A stretch of 64,000 nt of DNA, taken from NCBI RefSeq assembly GCF_011075055.1, contig NC_058151.1, forward strand, positions 4,482,251-4,546,250, written 5' to 3'. The position numbers and the translations under genes are program-made. Positions 36,791-57,849 of the stretch are shown piece by piece (positions within the stretch are counted from its first letter, which is position 1; every line of letters starts with the position of its first letter). The notes under the pieces are model-generated. The model was not told the DNA's origin and did no database searches. It saw only the letters and a list, made by a program, of their open reading frames with translations. This DNA is from Mangifera indica. Its lineage: Eukaryota > Streptophyta > Magnoliopsida > Sapindales > Anacardiaceae.

Positions 36791-37657
36791 AAAAGGACAA
36801 TTTTTTATCAAAATTTTAGTTTAATCTCAAAAGTATATTATAATAAATAAAAAATTTAAATATTTATTTATAAATTAATTGCTGTTAAAATTTTTAATTA
36901 GAGGTAAATTCTAAAACCTTAAAAATTTATATCATTTTCCTCTGTTAGTTTAAAAAACTAACAATTTCTCTTTTATGATTAAACTTTAAAAAATTCATTT
37001 TTTCTCTTTTTTAAAGTTTTATCTCTAGTGGCTTAGGGAATCTTGTTGGTGATTGAGAAGAAGCGATGGTCTTCTCCGAGTTGTTTAGATCGGGGAAGAA
37101 GCGACAATGAAGGATGACAAAGTGTCATTTTTTATCATCTGGATGACACGACGAAAGACGATGAAACATCATTTTTTGTTGTCACGTCTGGACAACGCGA
37201 CAAAGGATGACAAAATATTGTCTTTTGTCGTCACGTTTGGATAATGCGACAAAGGACGATAAAGTGTTGTCTTTCATCGTATCTTTTAGACAACGAAGGA
37301 TGACTGGTGGGTGAGTTCTTTTGTTGTCTTTTGTAGTCGAATTTTGAAGATGAATGGAAAGCATCAGTTGTTGGCCAGAATGGTGATAGCCAGATAAAAG
37401 AAACAAACCCTAAGAGTAAAATCTAGATTTTTCAAATTTTGAGAATAGTTTAAAGTATTAGTTTTTAAAATTAAGGGGAGGAATGATATAAATTTTAAGG
37501 TTTTTGGGTTTAAGTGTAAAATTATAATTTTATCTCTATCTCTAACTAAAAAATTTGATATTAGTTAATTTATAAATAAATATTTGAATTTTTTATCTAC
37601 CATAAATATAATTTTATGATTAAACTAAATCTTGAATAAAAAATAATTCTTTTGGCC
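36789..37657. mobile_element. Mutator-type MITE, copy B
   Basis: Inverted repeats of over 100 bp pair 36789-36905 with 37550-37657, the right end being ...CTTTTGGCC. The centre (about 37080-37330) is a run of related words such as 'gacgacaaagtgtcgt' in varied form, giving an imperfect tandem array. The reverse-strand open frame at 37182-37406 lies inside and is not a gene. Confidence 0.65.
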
Positions 37658-37666
37658 CAGAGTTTA

Positions 37667-38302
37667 GGCCAAAGGACTATTTTCCACCCAAAGTATGCTA
37701 CTTTCCTAAGTTTCCCCTCCTTAACTTTAAAAATCTTAAATATCTATCCATGACTGATTAAAATAAATGGTAGTAGGGCAAAATTGTCATTTTATCTATA
37801 ATATTAAAAACAAACTAAAATATAATCTTTGTTATCGGTGACCTCTCCCTCCCAAAACATCATTTCCCTCTAGTGGTCTCTCTCCACCCATTTGGATGCC
37901 CGATCAATATTAAAGAAAACGTGAAAGACGAAAAACTTTATTGGGAAAAATGAAGCTCTCGTCTTCTATACCTCTTTCGATGTCGATCGAGCGTCCAAAT
38001 GGGTAGAGAGAGACTGTCAGCAGAAAAGAAAGCTATGGGAGGGAGAGACCACCAGCAACAGTGTCAGAGATGATGCTGGGTATCTGAAAACTAAACTCTA
38101 AAAAAAAATTGTCATTTTTTAAAATTTAAATTAAGAGAAAACTTTTAGTTTTTAAAGTTTAGAGGGGCAAACATAAATAAAATTTTGAGGATTAAAATTT
38201 CGTTAATTTTAACTATTTATAAATAAATTTTTAAGATTTTTAAAATTAAAAAAAGATACCTAACAAAACAATATACTTTAGGTGAGAAATAGTCATTTGG
38301 CC
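37667..38302. mobile_element. Mutator-type MITE, copy C
   Basis: Starts GGCCAAAGGACTATTTTCCA and ends with the complement (...GAAATAGTCATTTGGCC). The flanking 9-mers CAGAGTTTA (37658-37666) and TAGAGTTTC (38303-38311) agree at 7 of 9 positions, consistent with an aged 9-bp duplication. It lies immediately after copy B. Confidence 0.8.
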
Positions 38303-39472
38303 TAGAGTTTCCATGGAAAGTGTCGTGTAACAATGAAAAAGAAAAACACATCCATCGCCATCATCAACTACAATGGCAATATTACCTCATGATTTGACGA
38401 CATGGTATTTTCTTTTTCTTAATTTATTAATTATACTGGGGTGCAAGGACCCTTTAATAGCTTTTCTGTGATCTCCAAGCATATAACAAATGTGGATTCA
38501 ACAAAAGCTTTATTTATTTTATTCAACAACCTTTAATTGCATTGATTTGAGTGCACAAATTTTCTAACGCACCAAAATTGTATAGTATTAATATTTTATC
38601 ACATAATTAGTTATAAATAATATATTATTTTATTTTTAATTTAAAATTATATATAATAATATATATATTTTATATTTAACTATTTACGAAAACATAGTTT
38701 TATGATTATCAAAACCATAATTATATACACAAAGCTGGATATGATGCAATTCTTTTTGGCAATAAAAGAAAAAAAATTGAAAGTTTAATAAACAAAAAAC
38801 TATAATCTTTGTGATGTTAACTGAGGAAGTTTCTAGCTTGCCAATAGGCCAGTTCCAAGAGGAGGCTTTTATTCATTGTTTTCTAAGTTTTGTAAAGAAG
38901 CTGACTTCACAACTGCATACCCAGAAACATTTCATTTTGTTCTTGATTATGGAATGAGTGTTATTTTCTTATGAATCTGTAAATGCAAGTTAAGTTTTAA
39001 TCTTTTTCTTTCTTTGGTTTTCAATACCTGTCACCATTTTTACTTACTCTTTTTTTTGGGTTTTGTTGGATAATCAACTTACCAGTTACATATATTTTAT
39101 ATATATTTGTGCTGGTGCTTTTGTTGCTTTACTTCGTTTATCCTTCTCTCTCTCATTCTTTTTGGTAAGTCATCAACTTTCTAATTAACGTATCGGTGCT
39201 ATGTTTGCTTTATCTTTCCAGTTTTCTCTCTCAACTTGGGCTCTTAAACCATAATTATTATGTAACGCAGCTTTGCTATACTAAGGTCTACTATATGCCT
39301 CATTACCTGTAACAGTTTCTTAGTTTTTCTGCTACTAAGACATCAAGAACCAGATATTAGTACTTCTCTCATATCTCTTCCTTTATATTCTGTTTATATT
39401 AATAATTTGATCTACTTCTGCAAGTGGGTTTATTTAAAATTTTTTTATGTGTTTTGGCTTTTGAAGGCCCTC
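38303..39472. other. upstream region of the NEK gene
   Basis: No coding sequence is seen. An AT-rich palindromic MITE-like block occupies about 38590-38710. The NEK transcript may start near 38820-39300, where pyrimidine-rich and less AT-rich sequence appears, but no promoter element can be fixed. Confidence 0.4.
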
Positions 39473-48525
<9,053 letters not shown>

Positions 48526-49026
48526 GTTTGAACAAGTATTGCCATTAATTTATTCATTTTTGTGAGAAAGAAGTTGTTAAATGCATTTCTTCCAGAGTGG
48601 TGTTTGATTGTACTCTATTGGCTTTCATGGGACATAAACCTTGATTTTGGTTATTTATCTGGATCACTATCATCCAGCATGTCAAATACTTGTAATCAAA
48701 TTGAATAAATCATTTTATATTTATTTGTTTAAGTAGACAAGGATCATCAGAAGGGAAGAGAATATGTAGATGACAATTAAAATATTAAAATATTATAATT
48801 TTATTGCAATCATAAGGAGTAATACAATCCAATATAAGCCATACTTAAAATGAAACAAAGTTGGAAGACACAGTAACACAGAGACCCGCAACAATTGAAG
48901 CAGAGAAATTAACTTAACTAATCCTCTCTATTCTCAATCAGCAATCTATCCATCTTTCTTCCATGCCTTTCAATTTCAAAGTCACTATAATTCTTTGTTC
49001 CATCTTCATATAAAAGAGCTTAATTA
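48526..49026. other. convergent intergenic region between NEK and the AG-peptide gene
   Basis: The NEK gene (+) and the arabinogalactan-peptide gene (-) converge here. Both 3' UTRs probably lie in this 500 bp. An AATAAA-like word (ttgaataaatc) is near 48700. Nothing else is recognised. Confidence 0.5.
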
Positions 49027-49290
49027 TTACTGAAAATAGTAAGTCATCAGAGACAAAACGGATGCCCCAACCAACGATCCGAAAACCTGCAATTGGGTTG
49101 CCCCATTAGCAGCAGATGGGCCTGGTGCCCCAAAACCATCTGGGGCTAATGCTGCCCCAGTGCTTTCGGATGGAGTCTGTGCCGGAGATAGGATGCTTGA
49201 TGCCGCCTCGGAGACTGATTCAGCGGCCCAGGCACAGCTGATGGCGGTGGCAACCAAAAGGACGGCAAAACTGATCTTCTTCATGTCCAT
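49027..49290 (-). CDS. arabinogalactan peptide, AGP23-like
   Basis: A single exon of 87 residues from ATG at 49290. Residues 1-22 form a signal peptide beginning M-D-M-K-K-I-S. A short Ala/Ser/Pro-rich mature part follows with S-P, A-P and G-P pairs suited to hydroxyproline and arabinogalactan addition. The C-terminus is hydrophobic (F-G-S-L-V-G-A-S-V-L-S-L), matching the AGP23 tail and serving as a GPI-anchor signal. Arabidopsis AGP23 is about 61 residues, so this copy has an expanded middle (about residues 25-50). The product is expected on the outer face of the plasma membrane or in the wall. AGP23 types are often pollen-expressed; tissue here is unknown. Confidence 0.88.
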   Translation of the reverse strand: MDMKKISFAVLLVATAISCAWAAESVSEAASSILSPAQTPSESTGAALAPDGFGAPGPSAANGATQLQVFGSLVGASVLSLMTYYFQ

Positions 49291-49415
49291 TATGTATATA
49301 TATAGTTGGCCTTAGGAAGTAAAGATGGAAAAGATAAAACAACGTTTGTTCTTTTTTTCCTTTTTTTTTTCTTTTTTATGTTTATTTGTTTATGAATTTT
49401 GTTTTGTCTTTAGCT

Positions 49416-49426
49416 CTATATATATT
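49416..49426 (-). promoter_or_regulatory. TATA box candidate for the AGP23-like gene
   Basis: A TATATATA word about 130 bp upstream of the ATG at 49290, a usual spacing for a short 5' UTR. A second TATATATA at about 49295-49305 is too close to the ATG to be the core promoter. Confidence 0.4.
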
Positions 49427-50096
49427 GGTGTGAAGAAGAAGTGGGTGATTGAGAAAGAATGAATGTAGGAGAAATGGGAGGAAATTATTTTACGTGTTGG
49501 ATTTTGCATGCATGCAGGCTTGTAAATTTTGTTGAAATGGTTTTGTTGGATTTGATTGATTTGCGGCAAAAATCTTTTTGCCAAAGTCTGTTTTAATAAA
49601 ATCTATATATATATATATATATATAGGAATTATGGGTATTTTATTTTATGTTGGATTAATTCCATTGAACAAAATACTATATATAGATAGTAAATTTAAC
49701 TAATTAATATTGAAAATGATAATGACCGTTGATTTTTTAATTTCACTTATTTAATTTTTAAGTAATATTATATATACATATTTAAAATACATAAAATAAA
49801 TATATAAATAATATGTAATTATATAATTAGATAATTTTAAATTAATTATAAAAATATATACTTATTTTGTATACTTTTCTGTTTAAAGAGTTTTGGTGCC
49901 TAAACCTTTGAGTTGGCTGAGTGGGGAAATGTATGGACCACATAACTAAAACGGCAGCCTACCTTTCGTTTTGGTGCCCACATTTTTTCACTCACACTCC
50001 AACCATAGACATTCCCTCCTCACCTTCCCAATTTTAAATCATGCCACATTATTTATTTGTCACCATATACTGATTAAATATTATATGCAAAATCAT

Positions 50097-50739
50097 CATA
50101 TCCCCTCCAAGGTTTGATGAAAGGATAATTCCTGTCCATTAAATTTCAAAACCAAAATTTTACCTATTATCAATTTCTATTAATAAATCTGTTAATTTTT
50201 TTTTTAAATAATTGTTTTATGTTTTTATTAAAATTATCAAACTGTTATTAATACTTTATGTTTATATTAAATTATCAAAATATTCTTATTAGTTAAAATA
50301 TTTATCATTTAAACTCGTAAATATCAAAAATTTAATTAATTTAAAAGTATTATATTTTTTGTTAGATTTTTGGATGTGTAATTATCATTTTCAAAATTAT
50401 TGAGGGATATTTTAAAATTTTTAAAAACTTAAAAACACTTCTAAACTTTTTTGAATATCCAAAAATGCCTTAAAAATTTTATCAATACCCCAAATATTTT
50501 TAAATATCGTAATTTTGCTCCTAAAGTTTTTAAAAGGAAAAATAAAAAAGCAAGAAAGAGAAGAAAAATGAAAAGAAAAGGGGAAAAATAGAAAAATCTT
50601 TGTAAAATGACCTTTCCACCCTTTCACCTTAAAAAGTTCACAAACGGAATTAGATGACAAGTCAAAATTTAACTTTTAAAATATAAATGATGAAAATTTG
50701 TTATTTTAGCAAACCCTGGGTGGGTATACTCTTTTGGCC
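50097..50739. mobile_element. Mutator-type MITE, copy D
   Basis: The right end ...CTCTTTTGGCC pairs with the left end GCAAAATCATCATATCCCCT. The flanks share TATTATAT on both sides (about 50089-50096 and 50740-50747), consistent with a slightly altered target duplication. The interior is a long imperfect palindrome. The reverse-strand open frame at 50421-50660 is inside it and is not a gene. Confidence 0.7.
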
Positions 50740-50776
50740 TATTATATATAATTCTATCATATGCTAAAAACAAGAG

Positions 50777-50943
50777 TAATATTATACATATCTATTTTAG
50801 ATACACAGATTTATATACACAAATTTGTATATACTTATACGCGTCATTATATAATTAAATATTATTTTATTTTTAATTTAAAACAACTCAATCATATAAT
50901 AATATAGATATTTATACACCTAAAATAGATACACATAATTTTA
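50777..50943. mobile_element. AT-rich palindromic MITE
   Basis: Hairpin-forming element with 'taatattatacatatctatt' at one end and its approximate complement at the other. The core (taaatattattttatttttaatttaaaacaactcaatca in broken form) matches the copies at 42.2 and 53.4 kb. Confidence 0.65.
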
Positions 50944-51268
50944 TCTTAAAAACAATTGGTTAGATCTCTCACCTAAGCAATTACAGTCTACACATGAATT
51001 GGAATAACGTCGCAACCGTTTGAGCTGGCAAAAGCGAGTTCCCAACTGCATCTAAACCAGAAGAAATAAAATACCATGCACAGAATAAAATGTCACAAGT
51101 GTACTGGGTCCTCCAAGCCTTGGTCAAAACGCAACGTTTTTGTTACAACACCATCGTCCAGAAATATGCACATCGTGTAAATGGTTACACATTACCTAAT
51201 TAAAATCTCTTTTAAATTCTCATGTTTCATGAAATCTTCCAAAATATTAAGCACTCTCTTTTCTGAAA

Positions 51269-51472
51269 ATGGCGGAGGTTGAAAAATTCTATGGTGGGAT
51301 TGTAATGGTGATGGTGGTGGCATTGTTGAGCGTTTTGCCTGCAAGTATGGGTCAGGTTATCCCTCCGACACCCGCAATGGATACCGGCTCCGGGTTCGGG
51401 TTGGAAGCTTCATGTGGCATGTTAGTTTCTTCTGTGGGATGTGTCATTGCTCTTGTTTTTCTTAACCGTTGA
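51269..51472 (+). CDS. short secreted peptide, arabinogalactan-peptide-like
   Basis: A single exon of 67 residues from ATG at 51269. An N-terminal signal peptide ends near M-G-Q (residue 28-29). The short mature part has Q-V-I-P-P-T-P-A-M and G-S-G-F-G, then a hydrophobic C-terminus (V-S-S-V-G-C-V-I-A-L-V-F-L) that could serve as a GPI signal. This layout is that of AG peptides, but only three prolines occur and two cysteines lie in the tail, so the assignment is uncertain. It sits between two clear AG-peptide genes. It could also be an unrelated small secreted protein. Confidence 0.6.
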   Translation: MAEVEKFYGGIVMVMVVALLSVLPASMGQVIPPTPAMDTGSGFGLEASCGMLVSSVGCVIALVFLNR

Positions 51473-53385
51473 TTTAATTCTTGAGTTTGATATTCAAATT
51501 TTCTTGCATTATTATTTACCAGAAAAATTATATGTAGAGAGAAGAGAGGGTGGTGGACTGTTGATTTGGGATTTTTTTTTTTTAAATATACATAATATGT
51601 TTTTTATTTGATGATGTATTGAGTATGGACTGGAGTGATTGATACTATAAATAAATAAATAATTTTTCTTTTCTTTCTCTTATTTGTATTGTTGAATAAT
51701 AAAATCTTCTCAAACTAATAATGTTACCCTACTTAGTAAATACATATATTATTTATGTTTCCGTATTATTTATATATTAAATATATTAAAAATATTTTAA
51801 AATCTAAAATGTATTAAATACTTATTTTATGTTATTTTTGTATTAAACGTAAATTATATGCTATATTTTACATTTATTGTATTTTTGTGTTTTTCTCCCT
51901 TGTAGCTTATATAAAGATTCACTCTGATATTTTATTATGTATTATATTATATTAGGTTTAACAGTTAATTAAATACTTTACATTTAAATTGTTATATTAA
52001 TTTTTAATAGAAGATTTACAAAAAGTACTAAAATTGTTATGATATTACCGTATTTTTAGAAACACATTCTTGATAATATGCCGTATTAAACCTATATATA
52101 CATGTTCTGTACTTTTCCCGTATGCAAATTTTATGGGTACTTTTTACAAACGTATTTTTTATTATTCATCGGATTATACTCATATAATTTGCGTACCGTC
52201 TTTTTTCCATTCCCTATTTACTAACAAGGGAGATAATATCATAATTTATAATTCATTAAGTAACAAATTATATTTTTAATGTTAAAGACGTTATATATGT
52301 CCTGGTTTTGAAAACCAAATCGGATTAGTCGGTCTTACTGGTTAAGCTAGAATCTATCAACCAAAAAAATTTTGATTTCTTTGAAAACCATTTTATATAA
52401 GATTGAACTATTTGAATTGTCAATTGGATCGGGTAAAAAACCAAATTTGACTCAATTAACATAAACAATATATATATATATATATTTTTGTAAAAAATTT
52501 ACTTTTAATTAAACTCAAGACTGCATCTATTAATTTGGAACATGTATAATATTAAACTAAATTTATTTTAATACTAAAATATTTTAAATTGTATATTTGA
52601 CGATAAATTATATAAAATTATTTTGTTTATTATTTTTAAGTAATTAACCAGTCTAATCACTAGTCAATCAATCTGATCATCAGTTAAACCAAACCACACC
52701 TTCTATTGAGTCAATGCTTCATCCGATTATGAAAATATTAATTTATATGAAAAGCCTAGTTCCCAGTTAGGAATTTATTGCATTTTATCAATGCAACTAT
52801 TTAATTTTTGTAATTCATAATTTTTTAAATATTTTTAAGATGGTTTTATTTTAATTAAATATCTATTAATCCTAATAAATAATTTATTTTCTATTTGTTT
52901 TCACCGCTCTAGAGCTCCCCCGTAATTTTCTAAATTATTAAGTGAAAAGATTTTATTTCTTTATCACAAAATTAAAATAAATGGTGTTGTCTTTATTTTT
53001 CTTCTTTTAAAAATTTAATGAATTGCTTTTTTCCCTCTGAATAGAAATTCTTTACAGAAAATGTTTAGTCCGGTTATGATTTTGCCTTTTTTTATTTAAA
53101 ATAATATATTATCCTTAATAATATATTATCTTACAAAAATTAATTCAAAAATGGATTTTGGCCTTAAAATGTAAAGTTATTTTTCCTATTTCAAGGATTA
53201 ACAGCCCAACCAACTATTAACCCAAAAAAGTCTATAGGGTTAGAAAGGGAATTTCTTAGAGTTGATTACATTAAATTAATGTCAATAATTTATTAGTATG
53301 ATATTATCCCAATTTTATGTGTGGAGGATCAAGGACATTAATTAAAACGACAAAATTAGGCTATGTATAAGAAACAAAAATTTAA
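51473..53385. other. gene-free stretch
   Basis: Highly AT-rich with no gene recognised. The segment at about 52305-52735 has end words (CTGGTTTTGAAAACCAAATC, and TCCGATTATGAAAATATTA on the other side) that resemble a decayed relative of the hAT element at 61081-62237, but no target duplication can be fixed. The open frame at 52070-52279 is probably chance. Confidence 0.4.
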
Positions 53386-53546
53386 GAGTGATGTTATATA
53401 TATATATATATTGAGTATACATATAGTGTGTTATTATATGATTGGATGTTATTTTATTATTAATTTAAAATCATTCAATCACTTGATAATACATATTAAA
53501 TATGTTCTTTTTTGTATACTTAAAATAAATATACATAGTTTTATTA
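53386..53546. mobile_element. AT-rich palindromic MITE
   Basis: About 160 bp forming a hairpin. The ends carry 'gagtatacatatagtg' and the complement of 'aaataaatatacatag', around a core with 'gattggatgttattttatta' and 'aaaatcattcaatcac'. Same family as the copies at 42.2 and 50.8 kb. Confidence 0.65.
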
Positions 53547-56027
53547 AAAATGTAAATACTTAAATATCCTCACCCTATGTTATTTAAACTCTAACATCAC
53601 AAGAAAACCCTATAAAAATCTCAAATTCTCATTTTCATATCCTCACTAAAATTCTATCATTATGATTTCAAAATCAAGGAAAAAATTTTATTACATCTAA
53701 GAATTCATACAAACATTAACTCAAAATTTCGATTTCTTTCATATTGAATTGATTTATTACTATTGAACTATATTTTAAAAACACGAATGATATAAAAAGT
53801 TGAAATAATTTTTTTTTTTGTTAAAAAAACTTTGGGGGTAACCAATATTTTATGCATGTGGGGGGTTAAACAAAATATTTCACATGAAGGGGATTCTTTC
53901 TATATTTTAAATATATGGGGGTTAATTGATATTTTGCCATGTGGGTGTAAATTAATATTTTCTAACATTCATGTTAAATACAAACAATAGGAATGTTTCA
54001 AATAGTATATACTTGTATGTTTAATTATGAAATTCTAGTTAATTTGGTTATGTAATTATATATTGTAATTGTAGAATTGGTGACATGTCAAATTTTGTTA
54101 TTCTTTTAGTTTGGTATAAAGAGAAATGGATGAAGCTAGATGATAATAGAATAAAATAAGTTGGAGGAGAAAAGAACGTAATAAAAATTCTAGCAAACAT
54201 GACATTTAAGGGATTAGTTCGAAAAATGAGCAAATGGGGACTCATTCATAGAAATAGAGGGCGAAGTTATCATGTCAGCCTCGGTCATACCCATGTAGTC
54301 TAAGATGTTTGCATGCCATATTTCGCCCTTCTCCAACGAAGAAGCCACAAGCAAGAAGTTAACTTTATCATGTTGTAGTTATCCATTGGTTGATACTTGA
54401 TACCTTCGTATAGAATTATAAAATAAAATAAACAACAACTAATAATGTAGAGTCACTAAATCACAGTCAAACATAGTCCTCATATCATCAATTCAACCTA
54501 ATATGTCTCTAGTGCACCATCTCAACATTTTAGGTATCTAATGTCTCATAGATTCAAACCTATAACAACAAAGTTACAAGTGTTAATAATAGATTATTAG
54601 CATATTATTACATAAATATACATTAACAAGAATAGATGAAACACTTACATGAAGGGCTAGTGAAAACTCCATTGAACTAATACAATTAATGATATATAAG
54701 ACTAATACAATTAATGATAGATTTATAGGTCATCTTTCATATTAAATCCATCCAAATAATCAAAGAGCTAAGGGACCTCTTCACTTATCACTAATCTATT
54801 ATGACTGCCCAATAATATGATGTGTAGATAATATAGTAACACAATTTTAACAATGCTAGTGAAATCCTCTTCAGTGTCATCATATTAATACCCTCATGAC
54901 ATCACAATAGTTGATTAAAGCCTCACCCTTAAAATATGTCTTCGGTATCCTCTATCCGGTTGAGGCTAAAAGATAATGTTTCATCTAGAAGAAACTCAAA
55001 TAGGCTGAAGTAGACGTCATTCTATTCAATTTAAATCAAATTTTTTCATTGGAGTTCTCTATGACTCCTCTAATCTAACCACTTTTCAAAACATATAGTT
55101 TTGAAAAAGTTTTTATGTTCATTTGTTAATGTTGCGCTTATCTTCGTCATCACATCACGATGGCCTCTTGTCATCACTTGTGCCTTAAAATGGCATGCTA
55201 CTACAAATCTATCACTTTTAAATCGTATTGAGCATTTTTTTTTATGTCTAAAAGCAATATACTACAAAAAAAATGGTTAATTTTCATAATATATGCAATT
55301 TCATACTGTATTGCAAAAAATGAACAAAAAATGTGAAAATATATGTTAAAAACCCTAAAATAGAAAATATTAATTACCCCAAATGAAAATATCAATAAAC
55401 CTCACATTAGAAAATATAAATAAAAGTCTACAATGCATGCTATGCATGTCGAACAAAGCACGCTTATGGGAAAATCATTAAAAAAAGCCCTACTATATGT
55501 GTGATTTATATGATAACAAATATCCAACGCCCTATAATGGAAAATATCAAAAACTTTCATCATGCGCATCACATATACTTGACAAATATCCAAACACTTT
55601 TATTTGATTTGACTATGCGTTAACTGCATATTGACTATGAATCACGTGTGATGAAAAAATCACTCAAATTTACTCGATTTCACACTAATAATCGATCCTA
55701 AACATATTTTATTGCAAAACTATTGATAAATTTTTTATGAAAATCACAAATGATTCAAGTCATTTCCTACAAAATGTCAAGTGAAAAAAATCGTTATTTG
55801 AAACATATAAAATCTATGTAAAAATGACTAAATCTTAATATTTCAAGTAATAAATATATGATAAAGAATGATATACTAACATTTCCTCCAATTTAATTGT
55901 GAAAAAAATGACTAAAATTGTCACAAATCTCATTGGAATTCAATATGTGCGATTTTTTTTTAACGTGGAGGTTTTCTTTGCATGTTTTAAATTAAAGCAA
56001 ATAAATTTTAGACTTGTTTAGTTAGAG
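53547..56027. other. 2.5-kb gene-free stretch
   Basis: No intact gene. On the - strand at about 54950-54700 there are short peptide-like runs interrupted by many stops (for example A-L-I-N-Y-C-D-V-M), which may be a very old transposase or other coding relic. I cannot assign it. The remainder shows no structure that I recognise. Confidence 0.35.
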
Positions 56028-56036
56028 TTTTTAAAA

Positions 56037-56879
56037 GGCCAAAGGTCTTATTCCCACCCAAGTTTTGATACGTTTCCAAAGTTTCATCTACAGGGTTTAA
56101 AAAACCTAAAGTCACACTTATGAATCAACTATTGTTAAAAATTTTTATTTGAGATAAGGGTAAAATCATTATTTTATCAATTTATAATTTTATCTCTTTT
56201 TTTCTTATATGTTTTAAAAACCCGCATTTCACTTCTAACCTCAAACTTTGAAAAGTAACTTTTTCCTCCAAATCTCTAGGGTTTGCTACAAACTTTTGAC
56301 GACGATGACGATGATGACTAATCGGTTCTAATGTTGACTGACCTTCTGTGTGCCTTCCTCTACTGTAGTTGACGACACCAGATGAAGGTTGATAAAACCT
56401 TGATGACGACAAAGAGTGAAAAAGACGAGGCTTTGTCGACTTGGCTTTGGACGGTGAACATCTATCGATTTGGCTTCAAATTTGGACAACTATCGATGAA
56501 AACCTGTTCTCTAGCCACGAATGTGACAGATTCTCACTATCTAGAGGGAGGTGCATAGAAGGCCTGTTAATGTCGAAATTGATTGACCTTTATCGTAACC
56601 TTCGCTTGAAGTTTGCAACAAACCCGAGAGATTTGGAGGAGAAAAGTTACTTTTTAAAGTCTAAGGTTAAAAGTGAAATATGAGTTTTTAAAACTTAGAG
56701 AAAAATGAGATAAAATTATCTATATTTTAATATTATTAGTAAAATGATAATTTTATTTTTAACTATAGTAAAAATTTTTAATAGTAATTGGTTTATGAGT
56801 GATATTTTAGATTTTTAAAATCATGTGGGTAGAATTTTAAAAGCATATTAAAACTTAGGTGAGATTAAATCTTTTAGCC
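56037..56879. mobile_element. Mutator-type MITE, copy E, with 9-bp TSD
   Basis: The 843-bp element starts GGCCAAAGGTCTTATTCCCA and ends ...AAATCTTTTAGCC. A perfect 9-bp target duplication TTTTTAAAA lies at 56028-56036 and 56880-56888. Both ends are inverted repeats of roughly 250 bp. The two opposing open frames within it (56182-56412 and 56441-56683) are mirror products of those repeats, not genes. Confidence 0.87.
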
Positions 56880-57534
56880 TTTTTAAAATGATAGAAATTG
56901 AATTATAATTTTTTAATCTATAAAAAGATAAAAAATTTCATGTTTAAAATATTTAGATGAGATGTAAATATTAATTTTTTTTATTTTTTTAATTAATTTG
57001 CCTAAGGTGGGACAAAAATCCCAGTCTTAAACTACGCGGTCTGTGACCTTGTTGGCTGAATCTTGGGAATTCACACCTAAAACTATCATATTTACCTGGT
57101 TTTATGTAATTTTATCTAGAGAACATTGCAAATTGAGTTTATTACCTATGCATACATATTTTTAAAATATATAAATAATATATTATTATATATTAAATAA
57201 TTATATATATATATAAATTATAAAAGAAATTGTACACGTAATATTTATTAGGGCTTTACGTCATCTCATTCATAGTATATTATTATTATTATTTATAATA
57301 GTTTAATTTGTTACAATTGAAGGTGCCCGTAGACATAAACCAAACGGACACACACAGATTTTCAAAACCGACAACCTAGGGAAGCGTGTAAAAGCAACGC
57401 GGCCAACAACCGAGCCTCCAATCACAACACGACACCGAGAAAAAGCTATACACACTTAGCTGTTACATGAACGTTACCTAACAATTCACCAGCTGTCACT
57501 CTTTATGTCGGTCCCACGCGCCGCTCTTCTTCCC

Positions 57535-57542
57535 TATTTATA
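57535..57542 (+). promoter_or_regulatory. TATA box candidate for the AG-peptide gene
   Basis: TATTTATA about 100 bp upstream of the ATG at 57640, following less AT-rich promoter sequence with 'acgcg' and 'cacgcg' words. Confidence 0.5.
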
Positions 57543-57639
57543 CTCGTCTTCTCCGCAAACCCTAACCATTCATTTGCAACTCGTTATTACTTGTCACACC
57601 AATTCTAAATTCTCTCCAACCCCTTCGCTCATTTCAGAA

Positions 57640-57834
57640 ATGGCTCAAGTTAGCTTTCCCAAGGCTTTGTTGCTGGTTTTGGCTTTGGCAATCTTCTCCG
57701 CGGCCGTTTCTGCTCAGGAAGCTCCGGCGTCGTCGCCCTCTCCGGTCGCCGGAGCCGGGTTTTCTGTCCCCATTTCTGGTTCAGTTGTTGGGTTGTCTTT
57801 GGTTATCTCTGTCTTGGCTATGTTGAAGCATTAA
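57640..57834 (+). CDS. arabinogalactan peptide
   Basis: A single exon of 64 residues. The ATG at 57640 begins the signal peptide (M-A-Q-V-S-F-P-K..., cleavage near A-V-S-A|Q-E at residues 25-26); a longer upstream frame from 57505 is not needed. The mature part is about a dozen residues, Q-E-A-P-A-S-S-P-S-P-V-A-G-A-G, with Ala-Pro and Ser-Pro pairs expected to carry arabinogalactan on hydroxyproline. The hydrophobic C-terminus (V-V-G-L-S-L-V-I-S-V-L-A-M-L) is a GPI-anchor signal. It is a typical AG peptide destined for the plasma membrane and wall. The coding sequence is GC-richer than its surroundings, which supports a real gene. Confidence 0.9.
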   Translation: MAQVSFPKALLLVLALAIFSAAVSAQEAPASSPSPVAGAGFSVPISGSVVGLSLVISVLAMLKH

Positions 57835-57849
57835 TTAGAGAATATTTAT

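Noticed and set aside
37120..37330. Possible tandem array or coding repeat of GACGACAA-like words
   Set aside because: It is the interior of a Mutator-type MITE; related words occur in copies at 10.9 and 59 kb.
54700..55100. Possible relic of a transposase or other gene on the reverse strand
   Set aside because: Only short peptide-like runs broken by stops; no family could be named.
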